Notes: generated from the sequence alone by a model not told the origin. Shown: positions 8,398 through 16,988, counted from the first letter of the stretch. The stretch is 64,000 nt of DNA from Solilutibacter pythonis (GCF_003697345.1 NZ_RFLY01000009.1:46741-110740), one strand, 5' to 3'. Numbers and translations are program-made.

Positions 8398-11352
8398 GTG
8401 AATCCGAACCACCCCTCTCCCTGGCCGGCGCGCCGCTGGCTGACGCATGCGCTGTGCCTGTCGATTCTTGCAACCGCGACCGCCACGCCGTTTCCCGTGC
8501 TGGCCTTGCAGGGCAAGCCCGTGCAACCGGGCGGGCGGCTGTCGATCGATATTCCCCCAGGGGAGCTTGGACCGGCGCTGAGACGCTTCGCGACCTTGCA
8601 TGAGCTGACCCTGGCGTTCACGCCCGAGAGCGTCGCCGGCCGGCGCACGCAGGGCCTGTCCGGGACGTATGACGTCGAACAGGGCCTGAATAAGCTCCTG
8701 GCGGGAAGCGGATTGTCCTATCGCTTCGAGAGTGCGCGCACGATACGCCTGCTGCCCGGTTCCGAGGCCCCGCCATCGCAGGAAAACGTGATGCAGACCG
8801 CGCCGCTCAACGTCATGGGCGGCTGGACGGAGGGCGCGCTTCCCGCCTACGTGAGCGCCTACGGGGGCCGGAGTCTGGCCGACACGGGCACCCGCGTGCT
8901 GTCCGGCGGTGGCTACCAGGCGCGCATCGCCGGCGATGGAGATGCCAACAGCGTGCTGCGCGGCATGGCCAACGTGCAGTACCAGAACGACGCGTCCAAC
9001 GATGCCGGCTACGACGGCATGCGCGAGATCGACATGCGGCCGCTTGAGGTCTCGATCTCCGGCGGCAAGCTGTACGAGAACAACTTCCGCATCAACGGCA
9101 TCGGCGTCAACAACCTGTCCGGGCGTGTGGAGAAACCCTCGCTGGCGGGTTATTGCGGCGATGTCACCCACGATTACTGCACGGTGCACGATCAGTCGGT
9201 GATCTACGGCCTGCACTCGCAGACGGTATTCGTGCCCGATACGTTCGTCGAATCGGTCACGGTGGTCGACAGCAACGCCTCGGCGCGCTATGGCGACTTC
9301 CAGGGTGGCGTGGTGGACTACAAGCTGGCCGACCCGAAAGATGCGTTCGGCATGACCTTCAACCATGACCGCAGCGGCAGCGACTGGGTGAATTACCGGC
9401 TAGGCACGAAAAACGGCGAGAACCGCTACAACCGCCTCAAGCCGTATTTCCGAAACGACAAATATGCGCTGTCGGTCAATGTGCCGGTGAGGGATGGTTG
9501 GGCGATGAGTCTTTCCTACAGCCAGCAGGACGCCCACAGCCGCAAACAGCGCGATGCCCAATACGTCAACGACAGCGTGATCGAGGATGCCTCGACCAGC
9601 CGCTACTACCGGCTCGCTTCCCGGCACGACACCGCGTACGGCAAGTTCACGCTGGATGCGAACCGCACCGACTACACCAACAGCTTCATCAACGTCGCCT
9701 GGCTCGATACCGTGTTCGACGTGCGTACCCGTGGCCTGACTTCGCAGTTGCGGCACGAGATCGATCTCGACGGCCTGCGTTGGGCGCGCGTCGGGCTGGG
9801 CGGAGTAAGCCTGACTTCCCGCCTGTTCCATAACGACTCGCGCGTGCTCAACAAATCCGACCGCGACACGATCTATACCCCTTACGGGGCCAAGGCCATG
9901 GGACGCGGCGCCCGGCGATGGATATGGGAATCCGAAGAACTGCGCGGCATATGCCGCTACGCGCCATCGGATTCGAGCTGCAGGCAGGGTGGTCATGGCG
10001 AACGCCAGCAGTCGCAGAAGGAAACGGGTCTCAGCGTCGAGATGGATGGCGACATCTTCCATGGGCGGTTCAATGCCGGTTTCGACTGGAACCGCGCCAC
10101 CGTCGAGCGCATGCGTCCGCGTGATGCCTGGTTCTACAGCTCGTACCGGACCGTGGCCGACGATTTCCCCACAGACTGGAAGAACCGCCGCTTCATCTGC
10201 GCGGAAGGCGATTCGAGTTGCAGTGCCGAGCAATACGCCAGCATGCTGACCGGCTACAGCGCCTATCGCGCCACCGCTTCGGTCGACATGCTGAGCGCCC
10301 ATGCCGAATACGACCGGCGCTGGGGACACTGGTCGCTACGCGCCGGTCTGCGTGCCGACTACGAAAGCTATTTCAGGAATACCAACCTGTCGCCGCGCAT
10401 GGTGTTGAGCTTCCTGCCGCACGAGCGGGTCTCCTTGAGCGCCGGTTTCAACCGCTATTACAACGGCGCCGCGCTGTATTACGCGATCCGCGACCAGCAG
10501 CCCTCGCAGGTGAATTACAGGATCGATGGATCTTCGCGTCGCGCCGATCCGGTGACGGGCAAAGTCCGGCAAGACTGGAAACCGCACGCAAGGCGATATG
10601 TGTCCTATCGCGATGCCGGTCTGGATACGCCTTATACGGACGAGATCACCAGTGCGTTGCAATGGCACGAGCCATGGCTGGACGGCAGCCTGCGATTGCG
10701 TCTGATCGATCGCCGCGGCAAGGATCAGTTCGCCACCTCGAAGGCGGCCAGCCGCGAGTTCGTGCTGACCAACGATGGTCGTAGTCGCTACCGCTCGGCG
10801 AGCCTGGAGTACCGGAAGTCGTGGTCGGATACGCCGCTGGCCGATCAGCTCGGCGTGTCGTTGTCGACCACCTGGTCCAGGCGCGCCACCTCATCCAGCA
10901 CCTATTTCGACGACGACGGCCAAACCAGCCCGGATGACTTCATCTACTACCGGGAGAGAACCTATACCCGCGCCACTTTTCAAGAAGTCACCGGCAATCT
11001 GGACATCCCGGTACGGTCTTCCCTGGTGGTGGATTCCGATTGGCTGGACAATCGCCTGAGCTTGGCGCTCAGCTTCGATCACAACTTCAGCTACGACGCC
11101 GTTCGCGACAGCGCCACCGACATCGTCATCGACGACCAGCGCTACAACGTGTACGAGGATTACCGCGCGAAAGCCACCACGACGGTGGGCCTGTCCGGTA
11201 CCTGGCAGGCTTGGAGTGGCGATACGGCGGGTGTGTCGCTGCGGTTCCGGGTCAACAACCTGTTCAACGACTTCGGTAACGCGTACGCCAGCGCGAACCG
11301 TCCGTGGCTGCGCGGCCGGTCGTTCTGGGCGGGCGTGGCCCTGCGGTTTTGA
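8398..11352 (+). CDS. STN-domain TonB-dependent transducing receptor
   Basis: A 984-residue outer-membrane receptor and signal transducer. After a signal peptide (about 1-37, PVLALQG region) comes an STN/secretin-TonB domain (about 45-120: IDIPPGELGPALRRFA; GLNKLLAGSGLSYRF) that should contact FecR, then plug and barrel, with terminal phenylalanine. The GTG start has AAAGGAA upstream. Three cysteine pairs occur in barrel segments, C253/C261, C519/C528 and C601/C608, which is unusual for this family and may close extracellular loops. Controlled by the Fur-boxed FecI/FecR pair, it should import a ferric or other metal chelate. It is followed without a gap by a di-haem peroxidase gene. Confidence 0.9.
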   Translation: MNPNHPSPWPARRWLTHALCLSILATATATPFPVLALQGKPVQPGGRLSIDIPPGELGPALRRFATLHELTLAFTPESVAGRRTQGLSGTYDVEQGLNKLLAGSGLSYRFESARTIRLLPGSEAPPSQENVMQTAPLNVMGGWTEGALPAYVSAYGGRSLADTGTRVLSGGGYQARIAGDGDANSVLRGMANVQYQNDASNDAGYDGMREIDMRPLEVSISGGKLYENNFRINGIGVNNLSGRVEKPSLAGYCGDVTHDYCTVHDQSVIYGLHSQTVFVPDTFVESVTVVDSNASARYGDFQGGVVDYKLADPKDAFGMTFNHDRSGSDWVNYRLGTKNGENRYNRLKPYFRNDKYALSVNVPVRDGWAMSLSYSQQDAHSRKQRDAQYVNDSVIEDASTSRYYRLASRHDTAYGKFTLDANRTDYTNSFINVAWLDTVFDVRTRGLTSQLRHEIDLDGLRWARVGLGGVSLTSRLFHNDSRVLNKSDRDTIYTPYGAKAMGRGARRWIWESEELRGICRYAPSDSSCRQGGHGERQQSQKETGLSVEMDGDIFHGRFNAGFDWNRATVERMRPRDAWFYSSYRTVADDFPTDWKNRRFICAEGDSSCSAEQYASMLTGYSAYRATASVDMLSAHAEYDRRWGHWSLRAGLRADYESYFRNTNLSPRMVLSFLPHERVSLSAGFNRYYNGAALYYAIRDQQPSQVNYRIDGSSRRADPVTGKVRQDWKPHARRYVSYRDAGLDTPYTDEITSALQWHEPWLDGSLRLRLIDRRGKDQFATSKAASREFVLTNDGRSRYRSASLEYRKSWSDTPLADQLGVSLSTTWSRRATSSSTYFDDDGQTSPDDFIYYRERTYTRATFQEVTGNLDIPVRSSLVVDSDWLDNRLSLALSFDHNFSYDAVRDSATDIVIDDQRYNVYEDYRAKATTTVGLSGTWQAWSGDTAGVSLRFRVNNLFNDFGNAYASANRPWLRGRSFWAGVALRF

Positions 11353-11366
11353 AGCGCCCGTGGGCC

Positions 11367-12629
11367 ATGGCCCTGGCCGAAGCATTGGCCGGCGGGTGGG
11401 GTCCAGCCTGCCGGGCGAAGCGCCGGCAGGCAAGGCGGTCGGCCACGGCGTTGGCCGGCTTCGTGCGACCGGTTCCAGCCCTGTTTCTGGCCGGGGCGAT
11501 GGCGGTGGTGCCATCCTCGGGAATGCCACCGCACGCACGGATGCCGGAGGCGGTCGTCTCCCCGGCGGATTGCACGACGTGGCTGCGCGCTCCGGCGCCC
11601 GCAGAGATGCCGCCAGGGCTGGTCGCCTGTCTTCGCCGGGCCTATGCCGCGCCACCCGCGCAATGGCCCGCGCCCCATGTCGACGCGGGTGTGGCATGGC
11701 GCGAGCTGGGGCCGATCGCCGACGCGCCGGTGCCGGAACCGGACGACAACCCGAGCAGCCATACGAAAATTGCGCTGGGCCGCCGCTTGTTCCACGATCC
11801 GCGACTGTCTCGATCCGGCCAGATCGCCTGCGCCAACTGCCATGAGCAGGCGCTGGGCTGGGCCGATGGCCGGCGTGTGGCGTTTGGCCACGACCGTCAG
11901 CCCGGGCGGCGCAACGCGATGAGTGTGGCGATGGCCGGATACGCCACGACGCTATTCTGGGATGGCCGCGCCGCATCGTTGGAAGACCAGGCGATGCACC
12001 CGGTGGAAGACCCGAGGGAGATGGCGTTCACCCGCCGCGAGATGGTGGCACGGCTGCGCGCGCTGGCGGAGTACCGCGCCGCCTTCGAGGCCGCGTTCGG
12101 CTCGCGGGAGGTCGATGAACGACGCATCTCGCAGGCATTGGCCGCGTTCCAGCGCAGCCTGGCGCCGCGTCATGGCCGCTTCGACCGTTTCCTGGGCGGG
12201 CGCGGCAATGCGCTGGATGATCGCCAGTTGCTGGGTCTGCACTTGTTCCGCACGCGCGCGCGCTGCATCAATTGCCATCATGGCCCGACCCTGAGCGACA
12301 ACCGCTTCCACAACCTGGGTCTGCATGGCTACGGCACGCCGAACGGCGACCTGGGCCGCTATGAGGTCACGGGCGACCCGGCCGACGTGGGGCGTTTCCG
12401 CACCCCAAGCCTGCGCAACGTCAAGCGGACCGGACCGTGGATGCACAATGGCGAATTCCCGCTGCTCGAAGGTGTGCTGCGCATGTACAACCTGGGTATG
12501 GTGAAGCCGGTGCGGCGTCCGGGGCAGGAAGACGATCCGCTGTTTCCCGAGACCGATCCGCTTCTACGGCCGCTGGGGCTGAATGAAACCGAGCTCGGGG
12601 CGATCGTTTCGTTCCTCGAAACTTTGTAG
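11367..12629 (+). CDS. Di-haem cytochrome c peroxidase (CcpA/MauG/MbnH family)
   Basis: A periplasmic di-haem enzyme with two c-type haem sites, CANCH (near 11834) and CINCH (near 12267), in the usual spacing. Conserved peroxidase stretches are visible: GRRLFHDPRLSRSGQIACA, AMHPVEDP, RFRTPSLRNV and GPWMHNGEF. The start is uncertain: ATG 11367 is listed, but a TTG at 11349 overlaps the receptor stop (TTGA). The leader is long and arginine-rich before a hydrophobic stretch (VPALFLAGAMAVV). It is the last gene of the Fur-boxed operon. Relatives include MbnH, which sits beside a TonB receptor in copper-peptide loci, but no MbnP gene is seen. A role in oxidising the imported ligand or a partner is inference. 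Confidence 0.87.
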   Translation: MALAEALAGGWGPACRAKRRQARRSATALAGFVRPVPALFLAGAMAVVPSSGMPPHARMPEAVVSPADCTTWLRAPAPAEMPPGLVACLRRAYAAPPAQWPAPHVDAGVAWRELGPIADAPVPEPDDNPSSHTKIALGRRLFHDPRLSRSGQIACANCHEQALGWADGRRVAFGHDRQPGRRNAMSVAMAGYATTLFWDGRAASLEDQAMHPVEDPREMAFTRREMVARLRALAEYRAAFEAAFGSREVDERRISQALAAFQRSLAPRHGRFDRFLGGRGNALDDRQLLGLHLFRTRARCINCHHGPTLSDNRFHNLGLHGYGTPNGDLGRYEVTGDPADVGRFRTPSLRNVKRTGPWMHNGEFPLLEGVLRMYNLGMVKPVRRPGQEDDPLFPETDPLLRPLGLNETELGAIVSFLETL

Positions 12630-12771
12630 AAGACGGGCCCTTTCCGCGCTCCGTCGATGCTTGGGGCGCGTCGGCCTTCCTTGCCGGGCGTTGGCCGGCT
12701 CGGTCACTCCCGCCCGGGGCCGGCTCGCGTCGATGCAAATGTCGAGTCCCGCTTGCGCGCGGTCCCACGCT

Positions 12772-13254
12772 TCACTCGATGGCGGCAAGCCAGGTGGCGG
12801 CGATCGCTTCCAGCCCGCGCTGGTCGTCGGCGTCGAAGCGCGCCGCGATGGGGCTGTCGATGTCGAGTACACCGATCAACTCGCCTTCCTTCACCAGCGG
12901 GATGACGATTTCCGAGCGCGAAGCCGCATCGCAGGCGATATGGCCGGGAAAGGCGTGGACGTCGGCCACTCGCTGCGTTTCGCGCGCGCGCGCGGCGGCC
13001 CCGCAGACGCCCTTGTCCAGCGCAATGCGCACGCAGGCCGGCAACCCCTGGAACGGGCCGACCACCAATTCCCGGCCATCGAAGAAATAGAAACCGGCCC
13101 AGTTGAGCGCGGGCAGGGCATTGAACAGCAGGGCGGAAAGATTGGCGGCGTTGGCGATCCGGTCGCGCTCGCCGTGCAACAAGCCCTCGGCCTGTGCCAG
13201 CAGTTGCGCGTATTGCGCCGGCTTGTCGCCGGAAAGCGAATTCATCTCGAACAT
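12772..13254 (-). CDS. msrC: Free methionine-(R)-sulfoxide reductase, GAF-domain
   Basis: Reduces free L-methionine-(R)-sulfoxide in the cytoplasm, repairing oxidised methionine. The 160-residue protein is one GAF domain. The three redox cysteines align with those of E. coli MsrC/YebR: C74 (LPACVRI), C84 (GVCGAA) and C108 (GHIACDA). RVADVHAFPGHIACDAAS is the family signature. Start ATG 13254; an in-frame ATG at 13245 is an alternative, and neither has a strong ribosome site. It is transcribed alone, convergent with the di-haem peroxidase gene and divergent from the repeat tract before bioD. Confidence 0.93.
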   Translation of the reverse strand: MFEMNSLSGDKPAQYAQLLAQAEGLLHGERDRIANAANLSALLFNALPALNWAGFYFFDGRELVVGPFQGLPACVRIALDKGVCGAAARARETQRVADVHAFPGHIACDAASRSEIVIPLVKEGELIGVLDIDSPIAARFDADDQRGLEAIAATWLAAIE

Positions 13255-13291
13255 GCGGCCAGTTTAGCGGCTTCGCGGAGTAACGAAGGCT

Positions 13292-13445
13292 CCGCCCGTG
13301 CCGCCCGTGCCGCCCGTGCCGCCCGTGCCGCCCGTGGCGTCCGTGGCGTCCGTGGCGTCCGTGGCGTCCGTGGCGTCCGTGGCGAGACGATACGAGACGA
13401 TACGAGACGAGACGAGACGGGACGAGACGGGACGGGACGGGACGG
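13292..13445. repeat. Compound short tandem repeat (9-mers, then a GAGAC-rich tract)
   Basis: Five head-to-tail copies of CCGCCCGTG (13292-13336) are followed directly by five copies of GCGTCCGTG (13337-13381), then by GAGACGATAC twice and GAGAC/GACGG units to 13445. It lies in the 447-base gap between msrC and bioD. Frames through it give only repeat peptides (such as PPVPPV and ATDATD), so I regard it as non-coding. Copy number is likely to vary between strains. Confidence 0.93.
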
Positions 13446-13542
13446 TGCGATGGCAGCGAGGCGGCGAGCGACGGGCCAAGCAACTTCTTGACCGTACAGG
13501 CGCGAAAGCCGAAGTGAGCCGTGGTACCACCGGCCCGGCATC

Positions 13543-13638
13543 GGTCTTCGCGGCTGTGCGTGGCGCAATCCAACGACCCGCACAAGCGCGAGGGAGGGGG
13601 AAGCCGGCAGGTCTTCGCGGCCGTGTGCGGCGCAACCG
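13543..13638. repeat. Imperfect 29-bp direct repeat upstream of bioD
   Basis: GGTCTTCGCGG followed by a matching G/C stretch occurs at 13543-13571 and again at 13610-13638, an offset of 67 bases with about five differences. It sits between the short tandem repeats and bioD. No gene or clear promoter is visible in this gap, although the bioD promoter must lie here or in the tract before it. Confidence 0.6.
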
Positions 13639-13701
13639 GGCACGATGCGAAAGGCAGGGCGCGAAGCCACCGGCGTGGCCGCGCGCGGCAAAATACGGCC
13701 G

Positions 13702-14337
13702 ATGATTCTTCACGATGCCTACGTCACCGGTACCGATACCGAAATCGGCAAGACCTTCGTCACCTGCGCCCTGCTGCGCGCGGCGCGGGACGCGGGCCAT
13801 CGCGTTATCGGCATGAAGCCGGTGGCGAGCGGATGCATCGACACGCCCGCGGGCTGGCGCAGCGAGGATGCGCTGGCGCAACTGGACGCCGATGGCGTTG
13901 CGGATGCGCCGTATGCGCTGCGCAATCCGTATGCGCTGCCGCTGCCGGTGGCGCCGGAAATCGCCGCGCGCGCGGCCGGCGTCGAAATCGGGCTGGGGGA
14001 GATCGCCGAGGCGCATCGGCGCCTGCGTGCGATGCCGGGTGTCGAAGGTGTGCTGGTGGAAGGCGTCGGCGGCTGGCTGGCGCCGCTGAGCGAAAGCCTG
14101 GAACAAGCCGATGTGGCGCGCGCGCTCGGATTGCCGGTGTTGATGGTGGTCGGCCTGCGGCTGGGGTGTGTGCATCACGCGCGCTCGACCTGGCGGGCGA
14201 TTCTGGCCGACGGCTGCGAATTCGCCGGGTGGGTCGCCAACCCGGTCGACCCGGCGATGGACGCCTTCCAGGCCAACCTCGCCACGCTCGCACGCGTGTT
14301 GGGCCAAGCCCCGCTGCGGGTGTTGGCGCGCGCCTGA
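13702..14337 (+). CDS. bioD: Dethiobiotin synthetase
   Basis: Closes the ureido ring of dethiobiotin from 7,8-diaminopelargonate, CO2 and ATP, the step before biotin synthase. The 211-residue protein has the P-loop-like TGTDTEIGKTF at 9-19, the substrate-binding MKPVASGC and the VEGVGGW motif that binds the nucleotide/magnesium site. It stands alone here, without bioA, bioB, bioF or bioC beside it. The accB/accC genes of the window encode biotin-dependent enzymes but are 20 kb away. It ends at a strong convergent terminator shared with the phasin gene. Confidence 0.94.
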   Translation: MILHDAYVTGTDTEIGKTFVTCALLRAARDAGHRVIGMKPVASGCIDTPAGWRSEDALAQLDADGVADAPYALRNPYALPLPVAPEIAARAAGVEIGLGEIAEAHRRLRAMPGVEGVLVEGVGGWLAPLSESLEQADVARALGLPVLMVVGLRLGCVHHARSTWRAILADGCEFAGWVANPVDPAMDAFQANLATLARVLGQAPLRVLARA

Positions 14338-14363
14338 GCCGGCGTTCGCATCACGCCAACAAG

Positions 14364-14391
14364 AAACCCGGCAGCCGAAGCCGCCGGGTTT
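14364..14391. terminator. Bidirectional hairpin terminator between bioD and phasin gene
   Basis: AAACCCGGC (14364-14372) pairs with GCCGGGTTT (14383-14391) around a 10-base loop. The A-rich and T-rich ends serve as U-tracts on either strand. It lies between two convergent genes, about 26 bases from each stop. Confidence 0.85.
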
Positions 14392-14416
14392 CGCGAGGTG
14401 CGGGGCGTGGCCGGGA

Positions 14417-14827
14417 TCAGTCGGCGCGCGCGGCCTTCTTGGCGGCGGCCTTCACCGCCTTTTCGCCTTCGGCCTGGGCCTTGGCGACGGCTTGCTCCAC
14501 CTCGCCCTTGGCGATCTGGGTGATGGCTTCGTTGGTCTTCACCGTGCGGTCGAAGATTTCCTGGCCGGCGGCGACGGCGCGCTCGGCGTTTTCGCGGGCG
14601 ACCTGGATGCCGGCCGGGACGGCGTTGCGCAGGCCGTTGAAATCGCGTGCTTCGTTCAACTGGCTCCAGAAGGCGAAGGTGGCGCTGGCGCTTTCCTCGA
14701 TGGCGGCGAGTTGCAGGCCGAAGACCTGCTCCGCGTTCTCCAGCGCCAGACGGTTGATGCGGGCCGCGGTGTCGGCGAACTGACGGGTAGCGGCGGCGAA
14801 CTGCTCGTTGAACTGCTGCTGATACAT
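14417..14827 (-). CDS. Phasin family protein
   Basis: Phasins coat polyhydroxyalkanoate granules and control their size. The 136-residue protein is almost wholly amphipathic helix, with the Phasin_2-like core QFADTAARINRLALENAEQV, FAFWSQLNEARDF and a lysine/alanine-rich tail (AEGEKAVKAAAKKAARA) that resembles DNA- or surface-binding tails of granule proteins. No polymerase gene is in the window. The upstream region has repeated TTGTGCG(A/T)TGCAACA elements that could bind a PhaR-type repressor. In organisms without PHA the same fold occurs as a general stress protein, so the granule role is likely but not certain. Confidence 0.85.
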   Translation of the reverse strand: MYQQQFNEQFAAATRQFADTAARINRLALENAEQVFGLQLAAIEESASATFAFWSQLNEARDFNGLRNAVPAGIQVARENAERAVAAGQEIFDRTVKTNEAITQIAKGEVEQAVAKAQAEGEKAVKAAAKKAARAD

Positions 14828-14870
14828 GACTCTCTCCTCGGCTGGTTGGGTGAAACCGGGGGAACCCGAT

Positions 14871-14927
14871 TTGTGCGATGCAACATACCCCGAATTATTG
14901 TGCGTTGCAACAATTCGATTGCAATCG
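14871..14927 (-). promoter_or_regulatory. Repeat and palindrome cluster upstream of the phasin gene
   Basis: TTGTGCGATGCAACA (14871-14885) and TTGTGCGTTGCAACA (14898-14912) are direct repeats 27 bases apart with one difference. The perfect palindrome CGATTGCAATCG (14916-14927) follows. The core TGC-N2-GCA resembles reported PhaR sites, so autoregulated phasin repression is a fair inference. The spacing fits two or three dimer sites on one face of the helix. Confidence 0.6.
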
Positions 14928-15019
14928 TTTCCGTATGTTCGATCTGGCGAGGCCCGGTTGGGCGAAGCGGGCGGGGAACGATGGCGCCTGATTTGTACGC
15001 CGGCAATGTGGCAGGCGCT

Positions 15020-15376
15020 TTACGGCCCGGCGTAGCGGCTGCCGGCGGTACAGGTTTCGTGCACCACTACCGCGGAAAGCAGCGGCACCTCGGGCTTCAG
15101 GCGCTGCCATATCCATTGCGCCAGCCGTTCGCTGGTCGGATTCTCCAGCCCCTCGACGTCGTTCAGATAGTGATGGTCGAGCTGTTCGTAGAGCGGTTTG
15201 AACGCGGCCTTGAGGTCGGCGAAATCCATCACCCAGCCCAGTTGCGGATCGACCGGGCCGCTCACGTGCAGTTCCACCCGGAACGAATGGCCGTGCAGCC
15301 GCGCGCACTTGTGGCCCGCCGGCACGTTGGGTAGCCGATGCGCGGCTTCGAGGGTGAATATCTTGAAGATGTCCAT
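15020..15376 (-). CDS. queD: 6-carboxy-5,6,7,8-tetrahydropterin synthase
   Basis: Converts dihydroneopterin triphosphate to 6-carboxytetrahydropterin in queuosine (7-deazaguanine) synthesis. The 118-residue protein has the zinc histidines H13, H28 and H30 (AAHRLPN; RLHGHSF), the catalytic cysteine C24 ([10 protein letters not shown]), the MDFADLK strand and the C-terminal ETCTAGSRY that binds the pterin. The length is that of QueD and not of the longer eukaryotic pyruvoyl synthases. It lies downstream of tRNA-Met on the same strand but is separated from it by a terminator. Confidence 0.92.
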   Translation of the reverse strand: MDIFKIFTLEAAHRLPNVPAGHKCARLHGHSFRVELHVSGPVDPQLGWVMDFADLKAAFKPLYEQLDHHYLNDVEGLENPTSERLAQWIWQRLKPEVPLLSAVVVHETCTAGSRYAGP

Positions 15377-15402
15377 GCGGGCTTCCGGGCGCTGAAACGC
15401 GA

Positions 15403-15425
15403 AAACCCCGCATCGCGCGGGGTTT
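15403..15425 (-). terminator. Hairpin terminator downstream of tRNA-Met
   Basis: AAACCCCGC (15403-15411) and GCGGGGTTT (15417-15425) form a 9-base stem with a five-base loop. Read on the minus strand the hairpin is followed by TTTT. It should end the tRNA transcript before queD. Confidence 0.8.
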
Positions 15426-15432
15426 CGGGGAA

Positions 15433-15509
15433 TGGTGGCTATGGGTGGACTCGAACCACCGACCCCAGCATTATGAGTGCTGTGCTCTAACCGGCTGAGC
15501 TACATAGCC
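15433..15509 (-). tRNA. tRNA-Met (CAT anticodon), elongator type
   Basis: Seventy-seven bases including an encoded CCA. The acceptor stem GGCTATG pairs with CATAGCC. The anticodon arm is CAGCA, loop CTCATAA, TGCTG, and the T-arm contains GGTTCGAGTCC. The sequence follows the elongator tRNA-Met pattern (GGCTA...ACTCATAATG) and lacks the unpaired first base and GGG/CCC anticodon stem of initiator tRNA. A tRNA-Ile2 read by lysidine also has CAT, but its acceptor stem differs. Confidence 0.95.
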
Positions 15510-15737
15510 ATCGGCAACGCCATACGACGCGGCGAACCCGGAATTATTCATGCCGATGGGCATGTCGTCAATGGGGGGCTTGGGGGCGCCGCCGCGACGC
15601 GGGTCGATCCCGCCCGGACGGGCGCGTGGGCCGAGGCCGTCTCGCGCCTGAATGACCGGCTTGCCGCTCCGTCGCCCGCATGGCACATTCGGTTCCAGCG
15701 GGGCCAGGCCCCAACGTCAATTTCGGGAGTCCGCGTC

Positions 15738-16337
15738 GTGATCGATCCGGACGGTTATCGCCCCAACGTGGGCATCGTGCTCATGCATCCGGATGGTCGG
15801 GTGTTCTGGGCGCGCCGCATCCGCCGGGATGGCTGGCAATTCCCGCAGGGCGGCATGAATTCCGACGAGACCCCGTTGGAAGCCATGTACCGCGAACTGC
15901 GCGAGGAGACCGGCCTCTTGCCCTGGCACGTCGAAGTCCTGGGCGCCACGCCCGGCTGGCTGCGTTACCGGCTGCCGCCGCGCGCGGTTCGCCATCGCGA
16001 CCGGCTGGTCTGCATTGGCCAGAAGCAGGTCTGGTTCCTGCTGCGGATGACCGGCCGGGAGGAGGACGTCCGCCTCGACCTGACCGATACACCGGAATTC
16101 GACCACTGGTGCTGGGTCGATTTCTGGTACCCGGTGCAGAACGTGGTGATGTTCAAGCGCGGCGTCTATTCGCGCGCGTTGCAACATCTGGCGCCACTGG
16201 CGCGTGGCGTGACCGGGCCGGGGGCGATCCCGCCGCCCAACCGCGAGGTGAGTAGCGTCGGCGTTCGCCGTCCGGCGCGGCGGCGGGGGGCTGTCGCGGC
16301 CACCGCGCGCGGGCAACGCGGGGAGGGCGAGCGCTGA
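15738..16337 (+). CDS. rppH: RNA pyrophosphohydrolase (Nudix)
   Basis: Removes pyrophosphate from the 5' triphosphate of mRNA, starting RNase E-dependent decay. The 199-residue protein opens with [15 protein letters not shown]. The complete Nudix box runs [20 protein letters not shown] then TGL at about residues 37-59. WQFPQGG, KQVWFLL and the [16 protein letters not shown] segment are RppH-specific. I chose the GTG at 15738, with GGGAG upstream; the longer open frame to 15477 runs through the tRNA and is not credible. The C-terminal 45 residues are basic and low-complexity, longer than in E. coli. Confidence 0.93.
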   Translation: MIDPDGYRPNVGIVLMHPDGRVFWARRIRRDGWQFPQGGMNSDETPLEAMYRELREETGLLPWHVEVLGATPGWLRYRLPPRAVRHRDRLVCIGQKQVWFLLRMTGREEDVRLDLTDTPEFDHWCWVDFWYPVQNVVMFKRGVYSRALQHLAPLARGVTGPGAIPPPNREVSSVGVRRPARRRGAVAATARGQRGEGER

Positions 16338-16355
16338 AGCGGCTCCGGTCGCGCC

Positions 16356-16988
16356 TCAGGCGGGCGGCCCGCCGCCGCCGGGGCGCGCGTCGCCGCCGAA
16401 CAGCCGGCGCATCCCGCGCACCGTCTTGCGCGCCAGCCACCAGACCAGCGCCGCGAAGAGAACGGTCAGGGCGATGACGATGACCAGCGCGATCCACGGA
16501 TGCGAGAAGGCCAGCGCCAGCCCGCCCATCGTCATCACGTCCTCGCCGATCGAGGCGCTCCAGTTGGTCACAGGCTCGGGCGAGGTATTGAGAACGGCGC
16601 GCGTGCCGGACTTGAGGACGTGACTGGTCAGCGCCACGCCCGCGCCGGCCGCCATCACGCCGGGACCAAGGCTGCCGTCGGGCGACATCGCCGCGGCGGC
16701 CAGGAAAGCGCCGGCCGGGACCCGCGCCAGGGTTTGCAGCAGATCCCAGCCGCTGTCCACGCCGGGAATCTTGTCGGCGAAGAACTCGGCCAGCGCCAGC
16801 ACGCCGGAGACGCCCAGCACCCAGGGCGACTCGGTGGCCCGCAAGGCTTGCGGCAATTCCACCCAACCCATCAGCCCGGCGATGCCGACGCCGAACACGG
16901 TGAGATAGACGCGGATGCCGGCCAGCCACGCCAGCAGCACGCCAATTGCGAACAGGTGGGCTTCACTCATCGCCAGCGACATTTCCAT
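16356..16988 (-). CDS. DUF4126 family inner-membrane protein
   Basis: A 210-residue membrane protein with about five hydrophobic segments ([72 protein letters not shown]). The motif [19 protein letters not shown] and the PSPEP-like loop are typical of DUF4126. The family has no established function; the core resembles a small transporter. I chose the ATG at 16988 because GGGAGCG lies seven bases upstream. It is convergent with rppH (18 bases apart) and divergent from the DUF6776 gene. Confidence 0.8.
   Translation of the reverse strand: MEMSLAMSEAHLFAIGVLLAWLAGIRVYLTVFGVGIAGLMGWVELPQALRATESPWVLGVSGVLALAEFFADKIPGVDSGWDLLQTLARVPAGAFLAAAAMSPDGSLGPGVMAAGAGVALTSHVLKSGTRAVLNTSPEPVTNWSASIGEDVMTMGGLALAFSHPWIALVIVIALTVLFAALVWWLARKTVRGMRRLFGGDARPGGGGPPA

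Noticed and set aside
11304..11366. Start of the di-haem peroxidase at ATG 11304.
   Set aside because: It would lie inside the receptor gene by 49 bases and add unrelated residues ahead of the signal peptide. TTG 11349 or ATG 11367 is more likely.
13292..13445. Possible CRISPR array.
   Set aside because: The units are 9 bases and contiguous, without spacers. No cas gene is in the window.
13264..14307. Repeat-containing open frames through the minisatellite (PPV, ATD, RGV peptides).
   Set aside because: They arise from the 9-base period, which keeps frames open. They overlap bioD on either strand and have no ribosome site.
15433..15509. tRNA-Ile2 (CAT read by lysidine) instead of tRNA-Met.
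   Set aside because: The acceptor stem GGCTATG and the ACTCATAATG loop follow elongator tRNA-Met. tRNA-Ile2 normally has a GGCCCCT-type acceptor stem.
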